Origin: Erythroxylum novogranatense
Lineage: Eukaryota > Streptophyta > Magnoliopsida > Malpighiales > Erythroxylaceae
Direction: 5' to 3'
NCBI GenBank assembly: GCA_029891385.1
Contig: CM057231.1
Location: 63,471,103-63,535,102 of the forward strand
DNA length: 64,000 nt
In this document: one piece after another, positions 10,738 through 22,300 of the stretch
Layout of the letters: every line of letters starts with the position of its first letter
Position numbering within the stretch: position 1 is the first letter of the stretch
Position numbers and translations under genes: made by a program
The notes under the pieces: model-generated
What the model saw: only the letters and a program-made list of their open reading frames with translations
The model's database searches: none
What the model was told of the DNA's origin: nothing

Positions 10738-11478
10738 CTATTCAATATAAGCGTGATTTGTGTATCTTTATGTCAAAATTATGGAGAGGGACATAAGTTC
10801 AAACATAGTTGTTTCATAGGTCGTGTATATGTCATAATTAATATTTTTGAATTTGGATTTAGGCTGATACATGGCCTTGTTCAATTGATATTTTCTTCAT
10901 CTTTTGCTTTGAAATATTCTTTATTCAAATAGGCTATGTCATTCTTCAACTAACAGTTACCTGAAGAGAGACATAAAATTAATTGAGCCAAAGTAAATTA
11001 GATATAAATTAAATATAGCAAAACGCTAAGGCAAATATGTGCATTTTTCGTGCCCTTTAAATATCCATGCACTTGAAGTTTTTCTTATATCCTCAAGCAA
11101 GTCAATCTTAATTCCAGTGAAGTTTAAAAAATTCTTCAAAATCAATTAAAAGTACTAATCCTCTGCCAAACATATTATTCATCAGCCATTTAGGTATCTA
11201 AATATTTATACTAACTTACAATAATCCTTCAAAATTAACTCTAATCAAATGCATTAACCTCGTTTATAGAACAAACACAATTAATTAACAAGTTTCCACT
11301 CACAAGTACTCAACAAACCCTATCAAAAACAAATTATAGACATATTTTGGAAATTTTATAGAGTATTACGGATCTGTTTAAATGTCATCTCAACTTTTGA
11401 AGTAAAGGTAAGTAGCTTGTCATAATTATCCTGGATCCCTAGGTTATGTTACAATTAACGCCATTCTTAACATTGATC

Positions 11479-11692
11479 TTTTGTTTAGGTGAAGTTAGTG
11501 GATTGAATTTATTTATAATTTATAATTATTTTTTTGTTTTTATTTCATGTAAAGTATTAATTAGGTATTTTAACACAAACTGAATTTGAGTTGAACTTAT
11601 CAAATAGCTAATTAATACTTTATATGAAATAAAAACAAAAATGAATTATAAATTGTAAATAAATTCAACCCACCAACTTCACCTAAACAAAA
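11479..11692. mobile_element. Foldback / MITE-like inverted repeat
   Basis: Two arms of roughly 90 bp are inverted copies around a short centre. The outer ends are TTTTGTTTAGGTG at 11479-11491 and its exact complement at 11680-11692. The arms stay similar inward through the TTAATTAG/CTAATTAA region. It is very AT-rich and has no coding sequence. I could not define a target duplication. Confidence 0.65.
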
Positions 11693-14531
11693 TATATTTA
11701 AATCAAGAATCAATTTCACAATCTAGAATTTTATAAAAATAGATATAGAATCATTAGATTAAATTGAAATCGAACAACTCATCAATGCTCATATCTATTA
11801 ACCTAAGCTAATTGAATCATAATACAATCTAATTTCCAATTAATCCTCCTAATCATCTTCCTTCATTGTTTATTTTAATGGAATTGTTATTTATTACACT
11901 AATTGTGATTAGATTAATATCCATAAGAAACATGCAACTCAGATTAGCTCAAAATAACCCTCCCTTATGATTAAAATGTACATTGTCCTTAATTGACAGA
12001 TAAAAGCATTAAATAAGCAATGAATAAGTTAATAAAGAGAGGAAGAAAAATAAAGTTTAGGAAACTTCTAAGGTGATTATTGCTTGAAATTCAATGTGTG
12101 TGAGAAAGTGAAAATTGTTGGATACCTTGATCTTAAACTAATAAACAAAAGTAATAAAATTAAAAGATACGAAGAACATAAACAACAAAATCACATACTA
12201 AAAGAAAAGTGATATAATTAATAATTTAAACTATTAGAAATACAAGGAAAGAAATTAAAATAAATACAAAGGATACAATAAAATGAAAGAAAATTAGTGG
12301 CTACTCTCGTGCCATCATCTTATTAAACCTTAGTAGCATCCGACTGTGAATAATTTGTTTATTTTTTTATGTAGTTTATGGTCTTAACAATACTCCCCAA
12401 GAGTACATGCTGACGTGATGGATTGGCATCCTCAACTTCCACCACATTGGTTGCTCTAGGCCTTGTATCCTATAGCTCTTCAACTGTTGGTGCTTTTGGC
12501 TGTCCAACTTCCTCTATAGGGACATCTCCTCTAATGCCACTTCCCTCCAGCCTTACCAAAGCTTATGCTCCCTTGACCTTCCTAACTAAGCCTATGGACC
12601 TCTTCATCTTATGGTCTATAGAGAACATACCACATCCTAGTGTTAATCCTGTGAGAATGATAAAACACACCTGAGTTCTTTGGGAAAATTACCAAATATG
12701 ATCCAACATAAATGACTCCTTTCTTTATATTGGCCATTAGGTCCGAATACAATGCAAAATAGTATCCTACTTTTCATGATAGGTGATCCATTATACACCA
12801 TAAGTAGAAAAGGTCTCTCAAGGTAACAAATACTCTCATTTTGCTCTAAAATTTTGTCACTAATAAACAGATACAAATATTGTAAAGTTGGAGAGACAAT
12901 GTATATGCTTTTGGTTCTAGTAGGGTCCTAGGTAAGACTACCTCTTGAAATCGAATTCCCTAATCTCCTTCGGGTGATGGGCTGTTGTGTACGAGGAAGT
13001 CAACTTTAAAAGTCTATAAGTCTCCTTTTCTGCTTGCTTTTATTTATACAAATCACATTTTATTCCAAAGTCTACCGATGTCATCTCTATTATTCTCCTA
13101 GTTAACCTGAATCAAATCTCATTCTCTTCCAACTTAAATTCCCAGTCATTCCAAACATAAACAGTAGCTCTAATTTCAGTTTACCATACGAACTCATTGT
13201 TACTTGCTATTTAACGAATACCCATTGAAAAAAGCAATCCAAACTGTTAAAATCCCCAATAATTGCAGAATTTTCCCTAACTTAGTAAAAATGATGCTTA
13301 TATGGATGAAAGATGTTAAATCCATGTGAAAATGAGTTGTACAAATAAAAATCTATAAGTGGAAGGTTTCTATATGGTTTTTGAGTTCAGGTAGGTGAAA
13401 AAAATGAGAAAAATGGGAAAAAACATGAACTATGCATAAAAGGGAATTTAAATTGCGTAGGACATGATTATGTCTTAAGTCATCTATTTGTCTAGAACTT
13501 TTCAGACCCATGGCAAGATATAGGGTAAGGTCGAATCGTCGGCCAACTATCATTATGAGAACTAAGATCAAATACATACATAAAGACATAAGCTGAGACA
13601 CGGACATAGTCTTTATCTTGTTTAACACATATGATTTCAGTACATTTATAGTATTGAGGGTTTCTAATGACTCTTTTCATCAATGTTTTAAATAATATGT
13701 CCATTTGTTCATCCTTAAAATAATTTTACTTCCCACATTTTCTACTTACAAAGTAAAAATAACAAAACCAATAGCTAACTATAACTTAAGATGATTTTCA
13801 CTAAAAGAGCATCTAAACATACGAACCCTAATCAATCAAAATTATTCAAAATAATACAAATAATTTATCCTCAATTTAAAATTCTTGAACTAAAAAATTT
13901 CTTAAAATTTATGGTTAGGTTTCCTCCCAAAAGTGCCCTTTCTAAAGTCATTTATTTATAATATTTTCTTCAATATGATATATAAAAGCAATGGTAGAGT
14001 GGTAACCTCCTTTACTAAAGGTTGCACATATTCCATTTGAAGGATCCATTTCATAAATCTTGAAATCACTTTCTATCTAAACATTCCTTATCCTCCATGG
14101 CACTTAGTCCTTAAGATATCTCATAAAATGTTTCACCCTAATACTAGAAAGATCAAGTAGGTCTCTTTCAAGCGCCTCGTTTAAATCCTATTATCTAAGC
14201 CATGGTTCATTCATAGGTAAGCTCCCTCAAAGCATCCATAAGTGAGTTAAAATTAAATTTAGCTCTAACATAACTAAATCATGCATTAAAATCAATCGAA
14301 GGAAATACTTATAAATATATATCATTTATAATTAAAACAAATAAATCCATACAAAAGTAAAAGCTAGGATTTTATCTATCGAAATAAAATAAATTTTACT
14401 CACTAATCATATTCATAACAATGTCATCAATAGACAAAGTTAACGACAACATGATATAAATAAATTTAGATGATGATCATGATTTTATAATAACTTGATT
14501 CATTGAGATGATATCTTGATATTGATTCTTT

Positions 14532-14822
14532 AGGCTATGTTTGGTTGGGTAGTTATTAATGGAATGGAATGGAATGCAATGTTATTCCATAGTTTAGGAG
14601 GAGGGTTTATAATGGAATGGAATGAAATAGGATGGAAGGTGAGAGTTTAACATTATATCTCATTCCATCCTAAATAGTAAAAATAAGTTATCTTCGATTT
14701 GGGGGTTTAGAATGAAATGTAAAATGATAAACAACATTTCACTATATTACATTATGAACCCTTCTTCTAAACAACATTTCACTATATTACATTATGAACC
14801 CTTCCATCCCTTCCAAACAATA
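14532..14822. mobile_element. MITE-like element with imperfect inverted ends
   Basis: The left end, GGCTATGTTTGGTTGGG, and the following GGAATGGAAT repeats are typical of plant hAT-type MITEs. The right end, CCCTTCCAAACAATAA, is only a partial complement. Internal ATTCCA and TGGAAT stretches could pair. No target duplication is clear, so both ends are approximate. Confidence 0.45.
14729..14808 (+). repeat. 40-bp tandem duplication
   Basis: The unit beginning AAACAACATTTCACTATATT occurs twice with a 40-bp spacing inside the MITE-like element. The two copies are nearly identical, so the duplication is younger than the element. Confidence 0.85.
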
Positions 14823-15850
14823 ATTTTATAATATTACATCTATTTACATTCCATGTCAATATAAACCTTTCTATTTTATTTCATTTTATTAAAAACTTAC
14901 GTTTAATATGGTTCTTGAGCTTTCGATGGCTAACCCTAATCTTTAAAGAGAAAATTATATTTCTGAAGTGCAAAATCTAAAAAGTCTTCCAAAAATTATG
15001 TTTTTCTTTCTTTTTTGTATGATTTCACACCCATGGACATAATCTAAGTCATGATCATAACTTAGGAAATATATCTATATATTCCCTTTAAATTATTACA
15101 AAATTTTTGGCAGCATAATTATGGCCCAAACCTATTATTTTATGTATATTCATCATCACCATATGGTCTCTCTTCAAGTTATTTTCTAGGTTGTTTCTCT
15201 TATTATGCTAAATCCATAAGGGATACAGGCTAGCACACTACTATAGGCTAAAATAACCCCAAATTCTTGAATAATCTCATCCGAAGGTCAATTTGTTACA
15301 ATTACTTGAAAAGAAAAAAAGGACAAATAAGGTAATTTAACATCAAAATTTAGCCAAATACTTAATAAAATATATGTAATGTCATATACATCAGTATCAT
15401 ATCATGTATCACTTTCAAAGTTATTCAAAAGGAATTCGGACTAGCATAAGATCATGTTCTAGGATGTGTTCAACTAAAAGTGATGTTTCTCATTTTTCCT
15501 TAAAATATCCTTTATACTTAGTTATAGCATTCTTGAAGCAACTTCTTGAACATTTATTTAAAAAGAGTCATACAATCAATTAAATTAGGATAATTTGGGT
15601 AGAAACATAGTAAAATAACAAAAAATATTTTCATTTTTCATGCAAATCACTACATACTGGTAATAATTTTGAATGAGGGACTTAAATTTACTATATTTTG
15701 AGGGGTAAGTATCAATTTATGCCTAATTGCTCCCATTATACCTACTCTAACCACATTTTCTAAATGAATTAACATTATTACAAATTGATTTTTTTAAGAG
15801 CTCCTGTGACATTTGACTTGAGAAATGAAATCACAATCTTATATTAGAAA

Positions 15851-16355
15851 GTGGAGAGCTAAAAGCCTTTATAAGCTTATAAAAGACTACTAATCGATTT
15901 TTAACTAATTACTTTTAGGCTTATGATTCTCTTAAGCCACTAAAGTTATTATTGGATCAATATGAACTTGGGGCATTAAAAATGGTGTCAAAGCAAACCT
16001 CTATCAGTATAGTGTTGGATCAGAATAATGAAGATGAAGAGTGGTGCTAACATTAAGGTTAAAAGCAATGGGTGGTTTTTAGTCCGAATCCACATTAGAA
16101 AAGGGCACGAGATTTTGCATTATAAATTAGGCCTTAATAAGGGCATAAAAGGTTCATGGAGCATAGATTGTGACATCAAATATAGGAGATGGCTAACACA
16201 ATCCTATATCAAAAAAGAGAGAAGAGGTGCAAGCCTAAATAAGCCTATAGAAAAGACCCTAATCAACTTCTATCTATCTACTTTTAGGCTTGTGCTTTTT
16301 TTAAAAAAATACAAATTAGAGGTTTTGTTTGACCAATATGGAATTAGGGCATTAC
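15851..16355 (+). mobile_element. Old LTR retrotransposon remnant with PBS
   Basis: Two diverged direct copies (about 15851-15980 and 16219-16355) share GAG-GCTAAAAGCC, TAAAAGAC, CTTTTAGGCTT and a final TATGGAATTAGGGCATTA-like end. Directly after the first copy, TGGTGTCAAAGC at 15983-15994 resembles the initiator-Met tRNA primer site TGGTATCAGAGC. This suggests an LTR followed by a PBS, with most of the interior deleted. Confidence 0.45.
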
Positions 16356-17319
16356 CCTTCACTACAAAATGAATACATTTATTTTCCAAATGATTAACTA
16401 AATATTTATTAATACTTTAATAAATCAAACACTATTTAAAAATAAAATTCCATTTTAATTCTTATTTATTAAATGACTTCTTCTTTTAAAATTTTGGTAA
16501 CTTTAAGTATGATACTAGTTCACCCAGAAAATAAGGAATTAATAAAATGAAATAAACCTATAATATTTATCATTGAATAATTTATCTATAACTTTTAAAT
16601 TCAATTATATTATTGACATTTTATATACATCTTAAATAAAGTTAAGACTGAGTATTAAATAAGGTCGTCACTTTACCTTATTAAGGAAAATAAAAAATTA
16701 AAAGGAAAGGAATTAAAGAGGTCTAACGAAAAATAAGTTTGGGGTTAAATTGCAAAATAAGGAAGGTATTAGGAACCTTATGACACCTACTATGTAGTTA
16801 CCTAGGTCTAAAAAACTGTTTGAAAATCTAGAATTTATTTAAAGAATATAAACTTGATTTGAAGTGAATAAAAGTAGGTTAAATAAAGAAATATGGTTGA
16901 ATGCTTAAGAGTTTTTAGTTTTGGCTAAAGTTTCAAATAAAATAGTTGGATTTAATATTTAAAATTTAAAGTATATTGAATGTGCCCTAATTTTGGCTCT
17001 ATATTGATGAAGATCAATAGTTGGAAGACAATGTCCTCTCATATGCAAGTAGGTGTCACTTTATATCTTTTATTCTTAATAACATGCATGTCTATTGGAG
17101 CTCTCATCTATTCTTACCTATTAACCTTATTAAGCTGAGTTAAAAGCTTCTTAAGGATTTTTATGTAGTGGTATAAATATTCAAAAAGGAGAAGCTAAAA
17201 TAATTTAGAATGATGCTTTTCTTCCGAAAGACTAAGGTAGGTTAGGGATAAAAATGAATTAAAACCACTAACAAGATACTTGTGGCAAAAAGAATATGGA
17301 GATTATTAAATGATCCTAA

Positions 17320-17869
17320 GACATTATAGGTTAAATGAATACATGAGGAATGCTTAAAGAGAAATAGATTTTGGAATATAAAAGCTAAACCTGACAACCC
17401 TTGGACCTTTAAGTAAGTGCTAAAGCTTAGAGAGTTACTAGTTAAAAAAACTAAATCTCATATTGGTAATGGAGAAACCATTAGCTTCTGATATGAAAAT
17501 TCGTCTAATTTATGGACTTTCTACTTGTTTCTAGCTTTCTCCTTATTGAAATTTATGATCCTTACAAAATTTAAAGTTAAATTGATTATAATAGAGGTTA
17601 TGTACTATTGTGAGCATAAGGATTATTCTTAATGTAGCTCTAAACTAAAGGTATAACTTTATTAAAGAGGCATCTATCATTTGGCTAAGTCACAACTCAA
17701 GGAGATTCAATAACCTTACGTGTACTTCTCTTTTTAAACCTCCTCTTGAAGATGTTTATTGGATAAAACTATTATGGTTTAAGGTTATGTAGTCAAGGCA
17801 ACTTTCATTTTATGGATGGCTATTAGAAAACATTTTTTGACATTTGACAGAATCAATTGGAACTTGATA
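17320..17869 (+). pseudogene. LINE (non-LTR) retrotransposon 3' remnant
   Basis: This is the C-terminal end of a plant L1-type reverse transcriptase polyprotein. One frame gives W-V-N-E-Y-M followed by I-D-F-W and P-W-T-F-K. Then comes I-G-N-G-E-T-I-S-F, the conserved I-G-N-G motif after the RT. Another frame further on gives W-F-K, then F-I-L-W-M-A-I-R-K and L-T-F-D-R, the zf-RVT region. Stops and shifts are frequent. It is cut off at 17870 by the start of an LTR. Confidence 0.7.
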
Positions 17870-18289
17870 TGTGCTTAATTTTTGATACATTTAATCCATT
17901 ACACTTAGCAGTTAATGCCTCAAAATGCTTATGGCACTTATTTTAGCTCATATTTAATTTTAGGTACAATTCGGAAGCGAAGCAGCTAAAGTGACCCAAA
18001 AGCATACTCATTGAGCCATCATCTCAATGTTCATACTTTATTGTCTTCATGAAGCAAGAATAAGAAGAAGATTAAAAGGAGAGAAAAAAAGATAAAACAC
18101 AAGAATGAAAAAATGAAGCTGCTCATGGCCATACATAGAGTGTATGTCTCACACTCGTGCAAATGTGTGTCACGGTCGTGAGACGCAACTCATAGTATTG
18201 AGACGCCACTCATGGCCTTGAGAATCACATGCACGACCATGAGGGGTCTCTCACACCGATGAGAGACAAGTCACCCCAATGACTCCTAT
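17870..18289 (+). repeat. Athila-like LTR, first segment
   Basis: It starts TGTGCTTAATTTTTGATAC, which I recall as an Athila-type gypsy LTR start. It is interrupted by Tekay element A at 18290 and resumes at 50576 and 55686. It contains a run of short imperfect palindromes (18121-18267). The lineage call is from memory of similar LTRs. Confidence 0.5.
18121..18267. repeat. Cluster of short palindromes in the Athila-like LTR
   Basis: Several units of the form (G)TCTCAC-n-GTGAGA(C) follow each other. The best is GTCTCTCA at 18246-18253 paired with TGAGAGAC at 18260-18267, a perfect 8-bp stem. Others include GTCACGGTCGTGAGAC and CTCATAGTATTGAG. Confidence 0.6.
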
Positions 18290-19392
18290 TGTTGGGCCCC
18301 AGATTTCTTTAATTGATGTTTTCAAGTATGAATTGTGTTTATTGTATGATTTATTATTTAGCGTGATTGTTTTGGAAGTATTAATGGAAAATTAAGATTA
18401 ATTTGAGATTAGTATGGAATAAGTGGAAGTGAAAGAGTAAAATTATATGAGGGCATTATAGGAAGACCACTTAGGTTGGAAAGGTTAAGGCTTTACAAGG
18501 AGGGGCATTATGGTCCTTATGTTTCCAGTTAGGCTTAAAGGAAAAGAGTTAGAAAGAAAGAAGAGAAAAGTGAAGGAAGAAAAAAAGAAGAGAGTGTCGT
18601 TGGTGACTTGAGGAAGAAAAAGAGAAATAGGGTTTAGCAATCCTTGAAGAATTTGGAAGAAATCAAAGCATAATCAAGTAAGTTAAGCTCTTTTCCTTCT
18701 TGTTTGGGTTGGATGAAACCCTAGAATAGCTTAGAAAGTGTAGGTTTCGGTTGTGGAGAAGTTTATGGAAAAATGGTTAAATCTCTTAGGGTTGATGATC
18801 ATGTTGTGTTTGTTAATGATTTTGGGTTAGAATGAGCTTAGAATTGAAGTATAAGATTTGATTTAGGGTTTAAGAATCTTAAATTAGAAATGAAGAAATT
18901 AAGTTCTGAATCAGTCTCTAAGAATCTTAAATTTTGGATGGAAGTTAAGCATAGAATTTTTGTTTCAGCTTTAGTTATAGTTTGAATTGTTAAAGCATGA
19001 CCTTCCAATTTCTACACCAATTTGATTGAAATCTTGGTTATTTGGTTAAGGAAACCAAGTGACGCAAGAGGAGCAAGAGGAACAAGAGGAAAGGCATTTC
19101 TAAGCAAGTATAAGCAAGGAATTCAAAGTGGGTTCATGTTTATAATAGAGTAAATAAGTTACTCATTGTTTTGTTCAAATCAAGAAAGATTTAATGCTTT
19201 TAATTGCATCATCAATATTGCTTTATGTGCTATTGTGAATTGATTATATGGTTGCTATATGATTTGCATTCATGATTAATGAAAAGGTTTCAAAAAGGGT
19301 TTTCTCTTTTCAAGAATACATAATCATGAAATCATGTTTTCCAAAATGTATAAAAAGCAAGTTTACAAGTAAGTGCCAGTTTGGCCATCAAG
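18290..19392 (+). repeat. Element A 5' LTR, segment 1
   Basis: It matches the start of the 3' LTR at 48165. Compared with that copy it lacks about 265 bp near 18870 and has a short filler there. It is split at 19393 by solo LTR C, with TCAAG at 19388-19392 as the left target copy. Confidence 0.92.
18871..18885 (+). other. Templated filler at a deletion in LTR A1
   Basis: TAAGAATCTTAAATT sits at the deletion point, and the same 15 bases occur at 18919-18933. The 3' LTR instead has a GC-rich block of about 275 bp (48746-49021) here. This looks like repair filler copied from nearby. Confidence 0.6.
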
Positions 19393-22300
19393 TGTTGGGA
19401 CCCGATCCGAAAACCGGATCCCAACCGAAAAATGGAAACGAAAAAGTGAAACAAAGTGCGGAAAGTCGCGAATTGAAATACGAATAACAAAGCGGAGACA
19501 AGCGAAATATTCAAACTGAAACCAACATCGACATCCGTTTCAAACACAAAGCATAGCAAACTGATTGCGTTGGAAACACTAAGACATTCCAAATCCGGTC
19601 TTTTTTTTTCATTTTTATTAATCATTCCTTTTCTCTTTAATCAATCTCCTACAACTCAAAACAATTCAATTTCTCATTTAGAAATTTAACCATTCCAAAC
19701 TCACTAACCTTTTTCCATAAGCTCAATTCACTTTTAATCGCATAGATCTTAATCCCATCTTAAAACTCTTATTCCTATTATAACTTTGCCATAACCCGAT
19801 TTTCTCGAAAATCGGGTAGCATAACTTAACTGTATTTTGCCAGCCCAAAATTTCTGCAAATCAAAACACACTTCTATAATCTCAACCAATCATACGAGTC
19901 ATCGGACCTCCCGTCCAAGCATCCTAACGTCGTGAGAACACACATCTACCTAACACTTCAATAATTCTTAATCCAATTCCATCATCATAAATAACCTTAT
20001 TTACACATATCTCAAAATCAAAATACCAATTCATAATTCGATTCAAACCACTCATATTCATATAAACTACCATGATCTACTTACATAATCCCATATCCAT
20101 AATCATACATAAATTCGAATACATCAAGAACTAAATACTTCATACGCATAAATGGCATTCCAAGCCATATACAAATTACAAAAACATATAAATGTCGAAC
20201 TGACGTCTTGACCGCATTCATCCGATCTCCTGCTCGAAACCTGGAGCTGGGGATGAAAGGGGGGTGAGCTTGACAGCTCAATGGGTAACATATTTATTAA
20301 TGAAACATAAGCGAAAATTGTCTTTTCAAACTTTTCAAACCTTTCCCATTCGGAAATTTTATTCAAAAACTCATTTTCAAACTTTTCAAGACATTCATAA
20401 ACCTTCATCAACATTTTCTAAGATTATTCTCAACATCTTCATTTATTTTCAAAACATTCATAAACAGTTTCCGAAATTTCATGATTGACAAAACACTCTC
20501 ATTTCTCAAATTCTCAAACTTTTCACAAATCATGTACAATTTTAAATATGAATACATCACATAAAAGAAGTGTCACGTACATAAACAAAATTCAAAAACA
20601 TATAACATAACATAATGGTTTGATGTTGGACCCCACCCCACCGTAGGTGTTTGCGAGTTATTCTGCGGCGTGTGTTTCTTGGGTTATACGCGACATCCAA
20701 CATAAAACACATAACACATTAAATGGTTTGAGTAGGTCCTAACAAAACGAATCGCACGTTCCGCATAAGCGATTCACATGCGATCGTAAAAGGAGGGAGT
20801 CCAAATTGAAACTCCTAAGCCACTTGCAGGCGTAGGAGAAGGCTATCGAGAGAGAGCGTGCTTGACTCATACGGAGGGACCTAACCAAACCCACATAATG
20901 CACAAATTGAAAGCGAAAATTGGATTGCCCAAGGCACATTTGAAATCTTTTCAAATCGTGTCTAACTAGACACACGACATTCACAACTACACATAATTTC
21001 ACGTAGCAATTACATGACACATTCTCAAGCATTCAAGAATGCACAATTTCCAAGACATTTAAACAAAATGCCATTCTCAAAGTTAGAATCTTACATTTAA
21101 ACACAAAGAATGCAAGCATCCTAGTAATTCCTTAAAATCATAATTATCAATTCATTCTAAAACTTCATCAATTAATCAAATCATTCAAAACATTTCATTG
21201 AACAATTTTCTCAATTTTTCTCACATCATTCAAAATCGAAGAATGTAAACAATTAAAACATTTTATTCTAATCATCCAAACCCTCTTCATAAATTCTCAA
21301 ATCTATCGAAAATAACAAATCGAACAAATTAAACAATTTCTTAAATCATTACAAAATCATCGAATTTCGAATGTTTTGCATTTTAAAACTCGTAACATTT
21401 TCCAAACCATTCGAAACAATTAAAATTCAATAATGTCCAACTTTTCAATCAATTTCACAAAGCGGTTGAAAACAAGAATTTGAACCTTTGTATTATTTTC
21501 TTAATTTCATAAATTTCCTAATTTATCAAACATTCACAACTTGCAACAAAGCTTAAAACATTTGAAATCAAGCATTTCATTCTCAACCATTTACATAATC
21601 ACTACTTTATAACGAATTCGAATAGTCAAAATCATAACCTTTCTTTATAACCCTCATAAAATATTCGAAATCAGATTTGTTTTTTAAACATTTGCCTAAG
21701 CGATATTTTTATACAATTCCCAAAACATCTGAAATCATCATGTTTCAAACACTTTTATAACCACTATTTTATAACTAATTCGAACATATTCGAAATCCCA
21801 AATTTTCAAACATTTTCAACAATATTGAAAATTCTAATTTTCAAACCTCTTACGTAACCAACATTTGAAATCGATTTACAACACAAAGAATTACTCGACA
21901 AAGAATGCAAATCTTTTGGAAGTAATCCATTTATCAAAACAATCAAAACATGTAATTTAACAATTACTTCATTTTATCAAAACATTTAAAAATCAAGGAA
22001 GATTATCAATTGACTCATTTTCTTTAAATTGTCCAAACAAAACAATTTATGTAAGTAATTCAAACATAAGGGATAATAATTCCTTAATAAATTTTCAAAT
22101 CCTTTTTTTCAAAATCATAGTTTCCTTTGAAATCTCAAAGATCATAAAATAACACTTTCTTAATTAAGCTTTCAAATCAATAAATGTAACATTTTTTTCA
22201 TAATTTATCATTTCTTTCAGTAACTAAAGAAAATTTGGAAATTTTATCAAATTATCCAAAACGATTTTTATAATTTATGTAATCATTTCTAAAAACATCA

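Larger units (their letters stand above)
10743..17315. other. AT-rich intergenic DNA with decayed repeats
   Basis: There is no supported gene in this stretch. Besides the elements listed separately, 10850-11130 and 15440-15655 look like diverged copies of one repeat in the same order of landmarks. 16640-16800 resembles a decayed LTR or leader. Short frames such as 12423-12674, 13353-13628 and 16028-16372 have no recognisable domain. Confidence 0.5.

Noticed and set aside
12423..12876. Possible host gene exon in the AT-rich region
   Set aside because: There is no domain, no splice pattern and no partner exon. It may be decayed transposon DNA.
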